A stretch of DNA of 49,129 bases, from NCBI GenBank assembly GCA_902519215.1, contig CABYIX010000009.1:1-49129 (forward strand), in the 5' to 3' direction. Source of the DNA: an uncultured Candidatus Actinomarina sp. (GTDB lineage Bacteria > Actinomycetota > Acidimicrobiia > Actinomarinales > Actinomarinaceae). The notes under the pieces are model-generated. The model worked only from the letters and a program-made list of their open reading frames with translations. It searched no databases and was not told where the DNA came from. The translations under genes were made by a program, and so were the position numbers. Below are positions 16,596 through 25,079 of this stretch, in pieces. How positions within the stretch are numbered: position 1 is the first letter of the stretch; the number at the start of each line of letters is the position of its first letter.

Positions 16596-17377
16596 TTTTT
16601 ACACACATAGCTTGATCTATTATCAATATATAGTTTATCAATTTTATTTTTGCATTTATTGCAATTATTTTTATTGTAAATATTTAAAAATTTTTGATTT
16701 GATCCATAACTACCATTCGGCAGGAAATATGTCATATCATCAAGGGTAGTGCCATTGTTTTTGATAGCTGAATTTAAGACTTTTTTGGAATATAAGAAAA
16801 TTTCTTTCCAATGGTTTTTATTTAGCTTTTCTGTAGTAGAAAGAGGGTGAATTTTTGCTTTATATAAAACTTCATTTACATAAATATTTCCAAGTCCACT
16901 CGTGTTTTTTTGATTTAGTAGAAAATTTTTAACAGTTACTTTTGATTTTTTTCCTTTTTCTAATATATTTCTCTTATTTTCGCTAGTTAATTCCAATATA
17001 TCAGGTCCTATCATGAGTAAGTGATTACCCTTTAACTGATTTGAAGTTAATTTTATATATCCGAATTTCCTTATATCATCAAAAACTAAACAATCTTTAT
17101 TAAATTTGAATTTTGCTCTTGTGTGTTTATTTATTTTAGAATTAATATCTATTCTTCCACTCATACCTAAGTGAAACAATATTGAATAATCTTTAAATGT
17201 AAAATCTAAAACTTTTCCTTTTCTAGATACACCTAATAATATTCCCAGATTATTAGGTTTTTTAGAATTGAACCTATTTGTTCTTTCATCATTAATAGAA
17301 TATTTAATTAACTTTTGACCAATAAATACTGGTGACACTATTTTTTTTATAGATTCAACTTCAGGTAGCTCAGGCAT
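16574..17377 (-). CDS. mutM: formamidopyrimidine-DNA glycosylase
   Basis: Fpg/MutM removes oxidised purines such as 8-oxoguanine, with beta,delta-lyase activity. The 267-residue protein starts MPELPEVES, with catalytic Pro2 and Glu3, has SRKGKVL with the conserved Lys55, LFHLGMSGRI, SGLGNIYVNEVLYKAKIHP, and a C-terminal zinc finger CNKC...CKKC with the conserved Arg in NRSSYVC. All functional positions I can check are present. It overlaps rnc by 8 bp and follows the actinobacterial rnc-mutM-smc order. Confidence 0.97.
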   Translation of the reverse strand: MPELPEVESIKKIVSPVFIGQKLIKYSINDERTNRFNSKKPNNLGILLGVSRKGKVLDFTFKDYSILFHLGMSGRIDINSKINKHTRAKFKFNKDCLVFDDIRKFGYIKLTSNQLKGNHLLMIGPDILELTSENKRNILEKGKKSKVTVKNFLLNQKNTSGLGNIYVNEVLYKAKIHPLSTTEKLNKNHWKEIFLYSKKVLNSAIKNNGTTLDDMTYFLPNGSYGSNQKFLNIYNKNNCNKCKNKIDKLYIDNRSSYVCKKCQFLVN

Positions 17378-18047
17378 TTGTTTTACTTAGCGCATTTTTA
17401 GCAGCAGCCTGCTGTGACGCTTTTTTTGACTTACCAATTCCTGAACCTATTAATTCCTCATCTAGGAATACTTCCGTTTGAAAATTTTTGTCATGATCAG
17501 GTCCACTTGATTGATCTTCATAGTTTACTTTCTTGCCTTGTTTTGCGTAATGCTCTTGTAGTCTTGTTTTGTAATCTTTCTGACCAGGATTTTCAGATAA
17601 CTCCTGAATACTTGGGTAAATAAAATTTGATACGAAATTATTCACTGCTTCTAAACCTCCATCAAAATAAAGAGAAGCTATGAGTGCCTCTACAGCATCT
17701 TCAATAATGGAATCTTTATTTCTACCACCTGTTGAATCTTCAGCTTTACTTAGATAAAGATATTTTCCGATATCAATTTTCTTTCCAATTTGAACTAAAT
17801 TAAATTGGTTTACTGCACTTGAACGTATTTTTGTAAGGCTCCCCTCATCTAGTTCTGGATAATTTTTAAATAAATATTCTGTTAAGTCAAAATCAAGAAT
17901 GGCGTCACCGAAAAATTCATACCTTTGATTGGACATTAGCTCTGGATTCTCGTCTAAATAAGACTTGTGCGTAAGTGAAATTTTTAAAAATTTTATATTT
18001 TTGAATTTATATCCTATTTGATCTTCCAAAAGGCTTATATCAATCAT
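17370..18047 (-). CDS. rnc: ribonuclease III
   Basis: RNase III cleaves double-stranded RNA in rRNA and mRNA processing. The 225-residue protein has the catalytic signature NQRYEFFGDAILDF (residues 40-53) with its metal-binding Glu and Asp, EGSLTKIRSSAV, the second acidic helix IEDAVEALIASLYFDGG, and a C-terminal dsRNA-binding domain from DYKTRLQEHYAKQG to SKKASQQAAAKNAL. It overlaps plsX by 4 bp upstream and mutM by 8 bp downstream. Confidence 0.97.
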   Translation of the reverse strand: MIDISLLEDQIGYKFKNIKFLKISLTHKSYLDENPELMSNQRYEFFGDAILDFDLTEYLFKNYPELDEGSLTKIRSSAVNQFNLVQIGKKIDIGKYLYLSKAEDSTGGRNKDSIIEDAVEALIASLYFDGGLEAVNNFVSNFIYPSIQELSENPGQKDYKTRLQEHYAKQGKKVNYEDQSSGPDHDKNFQTEVFLDEELIGSGIGKSKKASQQAAAKNALSKTNA

Positions 18048-19015
18048 GTTATTTCTATTTCAGAAGTGAAATCACTTATAAATTCTTTGTTTACTGAATT
18101 ATTTGTATAAATAATTGCATTTTTTACGGCTTCAACATTAGATGAACCATGGCCAATAGTTACAACTCCATTTACTCCAAGTAAATAAGAAGCATTTGTT
18201 TTATCCGGATTTAATGTATCCTTTGCCGGTTGCAATGCCTTTTTAACTGCAGGTAATACAGGTTTAAATAAATTTTCTTTTAAAGATTTGGAAATCAACT
18301 TAGATTGTAATTTTGCAGTTCCCTCCATTGTTTTTAAAACCACATTCCCTGTGAAGCCATCTGTTACAAATACATCCGCTTTTCCTGTTGCAAAATCTCT
18401 ACCCTCTACATTGCCAACAAAATTTAAATCACTACTTTTCAGAAGTTTGAAAGCTGTTTTCTCAACATCTCTTCCTTTTGTATCTTCTTCTCCATTATTT
18501 AATAGTCCTACTTTTGGATTTGAATTGTTAAATAAAATCTCAGCTAGTTTTGCACCCATTACGCCATACTGGAACAATATTTTTGGTTTTACGTCTAAGC
18601 TTGCACCAGAATCTAGTAATACTATTCCACCATCAAGAGTTGGAAGAACCGAAGCAATTGCTGGTCTGATAATACCCTTTTGCTTACCAAGAATAGTAAT
18701 AGCACTAACTAATGTAGCTCCTGTCGAACCAGCAGAAAATACTGCCTGAACTTTATTTTCTTTAAGTAGCTGCATGCAACCAATTATTGAGGATTGTTTT
18801 TTTGACCTTATTGCTTTCATTGGATCTTCATCCATAGAAATTACTTGTGGGTAGTGATAAATGGGAATTTCTACATTGTCTAAATAAGGTTTAATTAAGT
18901 TTTGGTCACCACACAAAACAACATTTACCCCAACTTGCTTTGCTTCGATAGCGCCTTTGACTAAGTCAACTGGAGCAGAGTCTCCACCCATTGCATCAAC
19001 AGCAATAGTATTCAT
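18044..19015 (-). CDS. plsX: phosphate acyltransferase PlsX
   Basis: PlsX makes acyl-phosphate from acyl-ACP for phospholipid synthesis. The 323-residue protein has IAVDAMGGDSAPVDLVKGA, the SAGSTGATLVSA segment, LLNNGEEDTKGRDVEKTAFKLL, NFVGNVEGRDFATGKADVFVTDGFTGNVVLKTMEG, and VIGHGSSN-like VTIGHGSSNVEAVKNAI. All are PlsX-specific. It follows rpmF by 7 bp, the classical rpmF-plsX pair linking ribosome and membrane synthesis, and overlaps rnc by 4 bp. Confidence 0.97.
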   Translation of the reverse strand: MNTIAVDAMGGDSAPVDLVKGAIEAKQVGVNVVLCGDQNLIKPYLDNVEIPIYHYPQVISMDEDPMKAIRSKKQSSIIGCMQLLKENKVQAVFSAGSTGATLVSAITILGKQKGIIRPAIASVLPTLDGGIVLLDSGASLDVKPKILFQYGVMGAKLAEILFNNSNPKVGLLNNGEEDTKGRDVEKTAFKLLKSSDLNFVGNVEGRDFATGKADVFVTDGFTGNVVLKTMEGTAKLQSKLISKSLKENLFKPVLPAVKKALQPAKDTLNPDKTNASYLLGVNGVVTIGHGSSNVEAVKNAIIYTNNSVNKEFISDFTSEIEIT

Positions 19016-19022
19016 AATTAAA

Positions 19023-19205
19023 TTAACTTACTTCAGGTTCTTTAACTTGACGACCGTTGTAGGTACCATCAGCAGGATTCACTCTATGTGACTTTTTAGC
19101 TACTCCTGTTTCAGGATCAACAACAAAATGCGGTTTAGAAATTTTATGAGTAGCTTTTCTTCGTCTAGTCCTTGACTTAGACATTTTTTTCTTTGGTACT
19201 GCCAT
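19023..19205 (-). CDS. rpmF: 50S ribosomal protein L32
   Basis: A 60-residue L32 with MAVPKKKMSKSRTRRRKATH at the start. The C-terminus has no CXXC pair, so this is a zinc-independent (C-minus) form. It lies between yceD (18-bp gap) and plsX (7-bp gap), the conserved yceD-rpmF-plsX order. Confidence 0.97.
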   Translation of the reverse strand: MAVPKKKMSKSRTRRRKATHKISKPHFVVDPETGVAKKSHRVNPADGTYNGRQVKEPEVS

Positions 19206-19223
19206 AACTATATTCCTTTCAAA

Positions 19224-19721
19224 CTACAAATCTAGCTGACTTAGAGAAGAAAATGGACTTTCTTTTAACTTTTTTTCATCATGATTACAGTTATTTCTAT
19301 TCATATTTATACCACAATCTGGACACAGTCCCTTGCAGCTAGTATTACATAAGTAGTTTAACTCCAATTTTTCTATTATCATTTCAGAAATAAAAGGCTC
19401 AAAATCAATGAATTCAGACTTTAAATCTAGTTCATAATCGTTTTCAGCATCTAGATTTAATGAGAAATCTCTGGCATTCTTGCTATTAATAGTGTCAACT
19501 GATAAACATCTTCCACACTCAGCTTGATAGTCAAAATTTATAGACATATTAAATGTCAAAATATTATTTTCAATCATTGAAAGCGAATCATAGTCAATAC
19601 CATTTTTGGCATCAGTAAAATTACAGCCATATTTAATATTTAGATTCCCGGATTGATTAAATTCAAATGATTGTTTTGAGTTGATTAATTCAATAGTTTT
19701 TATTCTTGTATTCAGACTCAT
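19224..19721 (-). CDS. yceD: YceD/DUF177 family protein (23S rRNA accumulation protein)
   Basis: The 165-residue protein has the DUF177 pattern: an N-terminal beta-rich half, ECGRCLSV in the middle, and a C-terminal Cys cluster LCNTSCKGLCPDCGIN with NNCNHD. YceD homologues are tied to 23S rRNA accumulation and are almost always next to rpmF, as here. The Cys pairs suggest metal binding. It overlaps the upstream coiled-coil gene by 1 bp. Confidence 0.9.
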   Translation of the reverse strand: MSLNTRIKTIELINSKQSFEFNQSGNLNIKYGCNFTDAKNGIDYDSLSMIENNILTFNMSINFDYQAECGRCLSVDTINSKNARDFSLNLDAENDYELDLKSEFIDFEPFISEMIIEKLELNYLCNTSCKGLCPDCGINMNRNNCNHDEKKLKESPFSSLSQLDL

Positions 19722-20224
19722 TATTCTTGAGGTTTATCTATATTTCTTGGTTCTCTTAATTTATTTTTTTCAACTTCAAGAAAATTGGACATCTGTTGAA
19801 TTTTTGATTGAATATCTTCTATTTTTTGATCAATTGTATCTTCAATACTAGCTCTATAAGCTTGAGTTTCAACTTCAGCCTGTTTTATAAGAGCATTAGC
19901 TTCAATAACGGCTTCTTGTAATACATATGAATTTGCAATAAGATTTTCGGATTCAATTTTGGCTTCATTTACTAAATTCTTAGACTCCTGTTTTGCTTGG
20001 CTAATAAAACTTTCCTGTTCCCTTACTATCCAGCGAGCTGTTCTCATTTCTACAGGTACAGAATCTATAATCTCATCAATGCTTTTTATTAAATCTTTTT
20101 TATTAAGCCTTCCTTTTAAAGAATTGGAATTTAATTGTGCTCGTAACTCCTCAAGCTTATCAACAATATCTACTCGTTTATTTCCTTTAATAACTTCCTC
20201 AAAATTTATTTCAGAACTACTCAT
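19721..20224 (-). CDS. coiled-coil DivIVA/SepIVA-like protein
   Basis: A 167-residue charged protein with a long predicted helix from about residue 65 to 155 (EQESFISQAKQESKNLVNEA, ANALIKQAEVETQ, DQKIEDIQSKIQQMSNFLE), resembling the DivIVA-like proteins that sit beside coaD and yceD in actinobacteria (SepIVA in mycobacteria, needed for septum and envelope growth). There is no transmembrane segment. The N-terminal DivIVA lipid-binding motif is not obvious. The name rests mainly on location, size and coiled coil. It overlaps coaD by 8 bp. Confidence 0.7.
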   Translation of the reverse strand: MSSSEINFEEVIKGNKRVDIVDKLEELRAQLNSNSLKGRLNKKDLIKSIDEIIDSVPVEMRTARWIVREQESFISQAKQESKNLVNEAKIESENLIANSYVLQEAVIEANALIKQAEVETQAYRASIEDTIDQKIEDIQSKIQQMSNFLEVEKNKLREPRNIDKPQE

Positions 20225-20681
20225 TAGTCAAACTTTTTAAAACTTCAGCAGGAACCAGGGAGGAAACATCTCCTCCATAAGAATGAATTTCCTTAACCAT
20301 AGAACTTGATAAATACCCATATTCAGGAGAGGAGGGAATAAAGATAGTTTCAAAACCAGCAAGAGTGGAGTTTGCTTGTGCCATTTGAAATTCATAATCA
20401 AAATCTGTCATAGCCCTTAATCCTTTAACAATTGCATCAACTTTATGTTTAGATGCAAAATCGACTAGCAAACCTTCAAAACTTTCTATATTTATATTTT
20501 GTTTGTCTTGAAATATTTTTTCCAACATATCAGATCTTTCACTACGGGTAAATAATGAATCTTTAGAAGGGTTAACAACTACACCAACAATAATTTCAGA
20601 AAATATTTTTGAACATCTGTTAATAACATCTATATGGCCATTAGTTGGCGGATCAAACGAACCTGGTATTAAAATTTTCAT
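20217..20681 (-). CDS. coaD: phosphopantetheine adenylyltransferase
   Basis: CoaD transfers AMP from ATP to 4'-phosphopantetheine in CoA synthesis. The 154-residue protein shows the nucleotidyltransferase motif PGSFDPPTNGHIDVI (TNGH for TXGH), VVNPSKDSLFT, AIVKGLRAMTDFDYEFQMAQ, and the late YGYLSSSMVKEIHSYGGDVS. It overlaps rsmD by 4 bp in the common rsmD-coaD pair. CoA supply fits the many CoA-dependent enzymes later in the window. Confidence 0.97.
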   Translation of the reverse strand: MKILIPGSFDPPTNGHIDVINRCSKIFSEIIVGVVVNPSKDSLFTRSERSDMLEKIFQDKQNINIESFEGLLVDFASKHKVDAIVKGLRAMTDFDYEFQMAQANSTLAGFETIFIPSSPEYGYLSSSMVKEIHSYGGDVSSLVPAEVLKSLTNE

Positions 20682-21214
20682 ATTTTATTCAATATAAGAA
20701 TCTTACTTTGACCATAATTTTTTTCTTTACGAATTTCATAAAATTTTGGTAATTTAATTGATAGTGATGAGGAATGTCTATGGATTATAAGATGGCCACT
20801 AAATTCAATTAAGTCACCAACTAAAGATATTTCATTCTCAACAATTTTTGTTTCAAAATCGAATGGTGGGTCATAAAACACTATTGAATATTTATTTATT
20901 GAAGTTTGAAGAAAGGCATCAACTGATGAATTTGTAATTTTGTAATTATTATCTAGCCCTTTCAAATTTTTTTCTAATATTTTAATACATTCTTTAGATC
21001 TTTCAACAAAGGTAGAAAACTGAGCACCTCTACTTAGCGCTTCTATTCCCAAACTGCCAGAACCTGCATATAAATCTAAAACGTCTGAATTAGGAATTGA
21101 AAACTGCAATGAACTGAAAATAGATTCTCTCACTTTGCTCATCATTGGTCGAGTATTTGGACTATTGATTGTATCTATCTTCCTTGATTTGTAATCACCA
21201 GCTAAAATTCTCAA
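20678..21214 (-). CDS. rsmD: 16S rRNA (guanine-966-N2)-methyltransferase RsmD
   Basis: The 178-residue SAM-dependent methyltransferase has MRILAGDYKSRKI, the conserved RPMMSKVRESIFSSL, SAM motif I VLDLYAGSGSLGIEALSRG, and the catalytic-loop motif YDPPFD (N/DPPY type). It follows recG with a 4-bp overlap and precedes coaD. Length is close to the family norm. Confidence 0.95.
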   Translation of the reverse strand: MRILAGDYKSRKIDTINSPNTRPMMSKVRESIFSSLQFSIPNSDVLDLYAGSGSLGIEALSRGAQFSTFVERSKECIKILEKNLKGLDNNYKITNSSVDAFLQTSINKYSIVFYDPPFDFETKIVENEISLVGDLIEFSGHLIIHRHSSSLSIKLPKFYEIRKEKNYGQSKILILNKI

Positions 21215-23331
21215 GTTGTACCATCTGCCTTAAAATAATTTGGAAATAAAATTTTAGCTTCTTTAAAAATTAGTTCTTTTTCCTTAGGTGAATTTAATTC
21301 TTCGTAAATATTTTTAGATTTTAATAAAAGTTCATAGTCAAACCTCAAATCAGCAATTTTTAAATCTGACTGTCCTGATTGGCTTGTTCCTGTTACTTTT
21401 CCTTCACCTCTTATTTCTAAATCAATTTCTGAAAGTTTAAATCCATCTTTAATCTCTACGATTGCTTCGAGCCTCTTCTTCCCATCATCACTGATTGTTA
21501 ATAATGATTTTTTATTTGTTATATGGAAAATACATTCAGACTGTTTTTCTCCCCTACCAACCCGACCTCTGAGTTGATGTAGTTGATTCAACCCAAATCT
21601 TTCTGCACTTTCAATTATCATTAAAGAAGCATTTGGAATATCAATTCCAACTTCTATGACAACTGTCGATACTAAGATATCGATTTCACCTTTTTTCATT
21701 TCATTCATTATTTGATCTTTTTCATCAAAAGACATTCTTCCGTGCAATATTTTGACATTATGGTTTATAAATTTTTCTTTGTACAAGCTGTAGACATTTT
21801 CAGCTGATTGAATATCCGAAGACTCACTTTCCTCAATGAAGGGACAGACTACAAAAATTTGAGAATTGTTTGAAAGATGGTCAATGCATTTGTCAAATAC
21901 TGCATTATTATCGCTTTTCAGTCCCGAAAATAAGTAAGAAATTACTTCCTTCCTTCCGGGAGGCATTTCATTAATAGATGAAATCTCTAGATCACCATAG
22001 ATTGATAAAGCTGTTGTTCTTGGTATTGGAGTAGCTGTCATAACTAATTGGTCTGGAATAAGTCCACTTTGGTTTATAAGTTTTTTTCTTTGCTCTACGC
22101 CAAATCTTTGTTGTTCATCGATTATTGCTAATCCTAAATTTGTGAATTGAATTTTTTCTTGTATTAATGCATGTGTACCAATAAAAAGACCCGGGTTTCC
22201 ATTATCTATATTTTGTAGAACCGATTCTCTATCAGACACTGAAGAAGTTAAAAGATTAATAGGAATGTCATAATTGTTTAAAAATATCTTAATTGAATTA
22301 AAATGTTGCTCAGCTAGGACTTCGGTAGGAGCCATTAATGCGACTTGATAGCCAGAAATATATGCTGCATAGATTGCTACGGCTGCCACAACAGTTTTCC
22401 CTGAGCCCACATCACCTTGTAACAGCCTTTTCATTGGATATTCCTTAATTAGATCATCAAGAATTTCATATGATGTTATGTATTGAGATTCTGTTAACTT
22501 GAAAGGCAGGTGTTCTATAAATTTTTCTATATCAGACTTTGTAAATGAAAACTCTAAACCTTTGTTTTCACTTTTGTATTTTGATTTTAAATTTTCAAAA
22601 ATGGACCTCAAGTAAAGAAACTCATCTAATGCTAATCTATTTCGAGCATCTTTATATTGTTCTTCATCCTTAGGAAAATGAATTTGCTTCATACTGTCAT
22701 ATCTAGAAATGAAGGAATATTTTTTAAGTATTTCATTTGAAAGCATGTCGGAAAGACCTGCTGTAAATTTATCTTTATCTGTATCTAGTATTGATATAAT
22801 TTCTTTCAATGCCTTTCTGACAGATGAACTGGTCATTCCTTCTATCTTTTGATAAATAGGTATGAATGATCCAGTTTCATTTAATTCTTCAATATCTGAA
22901 AATTTCTCTATTGTAGGATTTTTAAATTCAATACTTCCAGTTTTTTTAACATCAGGCTTCCCAGAAAGTGCAATTCTTTCTTCAGTTTTATATCTTGTTT
23001 CGATGTATTGAGGTCCAAACCATTTCGCCTTAACACTGCCGGATTCGTCATTAATAGTTAAGGTTGTGATTCTTAATCGAGTTTTCGTAGTAAAGACTGA
23101 GATATTAGATATGTTTCCAATTATTGTAACTTCTTGATTTTGGTCATCATGACTTATCTCATTTATTAATTTCACTTTTGATCTGTCAATATGTTTACGA
23201 GGATAGAACCTAAGTAAGTCTGCTACGGATTTTAAATTACTTTTTTTTAAACTTGCAAATCTTTTCTCGCCGAAACCTTTCAGAGAATCAAGTTTTATTG
23301 TATTTAAATATTTAAAGCTTCTTTCAACCAC
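21211..23331 (-). CDS. recG: ATP-dependent DNA helicase RecG
   Basis: RecG remodels stalled forks and Holliday junctions. The wedge/OB region lies in the first 250 residues, then the helicase core: LLQGDVGSGKTVVAAVAIYA, MAPTEVLAEQHF, IIDEQQRFGVEQRK (DEQQ where most RecG have DEQH), TATPIPRTTALSIYGD, VCPFIEE, STVVIEVGIDIPNA and QLRGRVGRGEKQSECIF. A TTG at 23337 is also in frame. I prefer the GTG at 23331 (706 residues) because TAATGT lies 6 nt before it, matching other leaderless starts here. It heads the long block down to smc. Confidence 0.95.
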   Translation of the reverse strand: MVERSFKYLNTIKLDSLKGFGEKRFASLKKSNLKSVADLLRFYPRKHIDRSKVKLINEISHDDQNQEVTIIGNISNISVFTTKTRLRITTLTINDESGSVKAKWFGPQYIETRYKTEERIALSGKPDVKKTGSIEFKNPTIEKFSDIEELNETGSFIPIYQKIEGMTSSSVRKALKEIISILDTDKDKFTAGLSDMLSNEILKKYSFISRYDSMKQIHFPKDEEQYKDARNRLALDEFLYLRSIFENLKSKYKSENKGLEFSFTKSDIEKFIEHLPFKLTESQYITSYEILDDLIKEYPMKRLLQGDVGSGKTVVAAVAIYAAYISGYQVALMAPTEVLAEQHFNSIKIFLNNYDIPINLLTSSVSDRESVLQNIDNGNPGLFIGTHALIQEKIQFTNLGLAIIDEQQRFGVEQRKKLINQSGLIPDQLVMTATPIPRTTALSIYGDLEISSINEMPPGRKEVISYLFSGLKSDNNAVFDKCIDHLSNNSQIFVVCPFIEESESSDIQSAENVYSLYKEKFINHNVKILHGRMSFDEKDQIMNEMKKGEIDILVSTVVIEVGIDIPNASLMIIESAERFGLNQLHQLRGRVGRGEKQSECIFHITNKKSLLTISDDGKKRLEAIVEIKDGFKLSEIDLEIRGEGKVTGTSQSGQSDLKIADLRFDYELLLKSKNIYEELNSPKEKELIFKEAKILFPNYFKADGTT

Positions 23332-23337
23332 AATCAA

Positions 23338-23343
23338 ACATTA
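23338..23343 (-). promoter_or_regulatory. -10 box of recG (leaderless candidate)
   Basis: On the minus strand TAATGT ends 6 nt before GTG at 23331. This decides between GTG and an upstream TTG as the recG start; there is no Shine-Dalgarno for either. Confidence 0.35.
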
Positions 23344-23421
23344 CCTAAAAAGTTTTAAAATGAAAGTACCTACAAATTATTAAATTAGTTATAGTTATAC
23401 TTGTAATTTAGAGGAAATAAT

Positions 23422-23658
23422 ATGGCAAATAGATGTCAAGTAACAGGAAGAGAGCCAAGGTCAGGCAAACATGTCTCTTTTTCTCACAAAAGAAATAACC
23501 GTTGGTTCAAACCAAATATTATCACTAAAAGATACTGGCTAGAAAGTGAAAATAGATGGGTAAAACTTAAAGTCAGCACTCGTGGAAATAAAATTATTGA
23601 CAAACGAGGTATAGAGTCTGTTGTTAAAGAAATACGTCAACGAGGCGAAAAAGTTTAA
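23422..23658 (+). CDS. rpmB: 50S ribosomal protein L28
   Basis: A 78-residue L28 with ANRCQVTGREPRSGKHVSFS and KRRF-like KRNNRWFKPNI, followed by RYWLESENRWVKLKVSTRG. An AGAGGAAA Shine-Dalgarno precedes the ATG, and TATACT at 23396-23401 is a plausible -10 for a leadered transcript. Diverges from recG across 84-90 bp. Its stop overlaps the next start by 1 bp. Confidence 0.96.
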   Translation: MANRCQVTGREPRSGKHVSFSHKRNNRWFKPNIITKRYWLESENRWVKLKVSTRGNKIIDKRGIESVVKEIRQRGEKV

Positions 23659-23873
23659 TGGCTCAAGGTGTTGTTAAATCATATGATCCAAACACTGGCA
23701 ATGGAATAATCTTATTAGATACAGATAAAACTGAAGTTTTTATTACTGCTGGTTCACTGAAGGGTTCAATATTTAGAACTTTACGTCAAGGTCAGAGAAT
23801 AAACTTTGAATTAGAGACTGTTGAAGATATCCAAGTTGTTAAAAATGTTAAAATTGGACAAGATAAATATTAA
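23658..23873 (+). CDS. cold-shock-domain-like protein, degenerate RNP motifs
   Basis: A 71-residue protein with the length and strand pattern of a cold shock domain: GVVKSYDPNTGNGIILLD at the start, EVFITAG, then RTLRQGQRINFELE. In true Csp proteins RNP1 is KGFGFI and RNP2 VFVHXS, with Phe residues that stack on bases. Here the aromatic positions are Ile, so nucleic-acid binding may differ. It starts inside the rpmB stop (TAATG), and such translational coupling to L28 suggests a ribosome-linked or dosage-linked role. The fold call is by eye. Confidence 0.72.
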   Translation: MAQGVVKSYDPNTGNGIILLDTDKTEVFITAGSLKGSIFRTLRQGQRINFELETVEDIQVVKNVKIGQDKY

Positions 23874-23882
23874 CCATAGTTA

Positions 23883-25079
23883 ATGTCTTTAATCAATCTT
23901 AAATCATCTAATGAAGAAATAATCAATTCACATTTTTTAGATTTATGTTGTGATGAATATACTGAACCTTTAATTAGAGGTGGTCAATCAAACGCAGATT
24001 TAGCTTTACATAATCTAGATATTTCAAATTATTCAAAATTGAGAAATAATGTGTATCCGAAATCAAAAAGAGGGTCTTCATATTTATCTGCATACATAAG
24101 ACATGGCTTAATTGATTTAAAAGAGGTATGGAAATATGTAGAAAGATTTAAGTATGAAGATAAAACAAAATACAGAGATGAACTTCTTTGGCAGGAATTT
24201 TCAAGGCACGTATACGCAATAGTAGGTAAAAAATCCAAAAATTACTTAAATTATTCAATAAATAGTGCTCATAGCAAGAAAATAGATACTCAAAAAATGA
24301 ATTGTATAAAAACAATTAAAAAAGAATTAGAAGAAACTGGATATATGGTAAACCAGACAAGAATGTGGTTTGCCTCTCATTTTTCATTAAGAGATAAAAA
24401 TGATTGGAATGGTTATGAGAATTATATGTTTAAGCATTTAGTTGATGGTTCTAGGTTTGCGAATAGACTAGGTTGGCATTGGGTAATGGGTTCTCAAACA
24501 GGAAAAATTTATGGATTTTCAAAATTTCAAGTACAAAAAAGAGCTAAGAAACTCTGTGATGAATGCGAACTAAATTATAATTGCCCAATAAGTGAATGGC
24601 CAGAAAGTGTTGAAGTTACTAAAAAAAATATAGATGTATTAACTGATGTTTATAAAAATTTTGGACCACAGGAAATACAAACTAATGATAAAAATCCAGA
24701 ATTTGTTTGGATAACAGCTGAGTCTCTAGGAGATGATGATCCTTCAATGAAATATTTTTCTACATTGCCTGTTGTTTTTATATTTGATATTAAATTATTA
24801 AATAATCTAAAAATCTCAACAAAAAGAATTAACTTTTTACTAGATTGTTTAAAGGAAATATCGCTAAAAAGAGATTTGACAGTAGTAATGGAAGATCCAT
24901 TAATTTACTTAAAAAATAAATCATTTGCTTCTACTTTTGCTCCAGTTCCTAAATATAAGAAAATTACAAAATTTAATAAGCCTCTTTATGAGTTTCCTGC
25001 TCAAAGGCTAGCTCAGCCAATTGATTTTTATCCAAATAGTTTTAGTAGTTGGAAAAAAAGAATTAAATTAAACATATGA
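23883..25079 (+). CDS. photolyase/cryptochrome-like protein with FAD domain first and Rossmann-type domain last
   Basis: Residues 60-220 read as the photolyase FAD-binding domain: SKRGSSYLSAYIRHG, RDELLWQEFSRH (100-109), GYMVNQTRMWFASHFSL (153-169, cf. HNRXRM), HLVDGSRFANRLGWHWVMGS (185-204). Then comes a Cys cluster CDECELNYNC (225-234). Residues 272-362 resemble the photolyase N-terminal alpha/beta domain: PEFVWITAESLGDDDPSM, PVVFIFDIKLL, RINFLLDCLKEI and DLTVVMEDPLIYL. In known photolyases that domain comes first. The protein is 398 residues. It could be a DNA repair enzyme or photoreceptor. It lies 9 bp after the cold-shock-like gene and overlaps the deazaflavin reductase gene by 4 bp. 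Confidence 0.78.
   Translation: MSLINLKSSNEEIINSHFLDLCCDEYTEPLIRGGQSNADLALHNLDISNYSKLRNNVYPKSKRGSSYLSAYIRHGLIDLKEVWKYVERFKYEDKTKYRDELLWQEFSRHVYAIVGKKSKNYLNYSINSAHSKKIDTQKMNCIKTIKKELEETGYMVNQTRMWFASHFSLRDKNDWNGYENYMFKHLVDGSRFANRLGWHWVMGSQTGKIYGFSKFQVQKRAKKLCDECELNYNCPISEWPESVEVTKKNIDVLTDVYKNFGPQEIQTNDKNPEFVWITAESLGDDDPSMKYFSTLPVVFIFDIKLLNNLKISTKRINFLLDCLKEISLKRDLTVVMEDPLIYLKNKSFASTFAPVPKYKKITKFNKPLYEFPAQRLAQPIDFYPNSFSSWKKRIKLNI

Noticed and set aside
18288-18749. 153-residue open frame antisense to plsX
   Set aside because: plsX on the other strand is certain, and the antisense protein has no recognisable domains.
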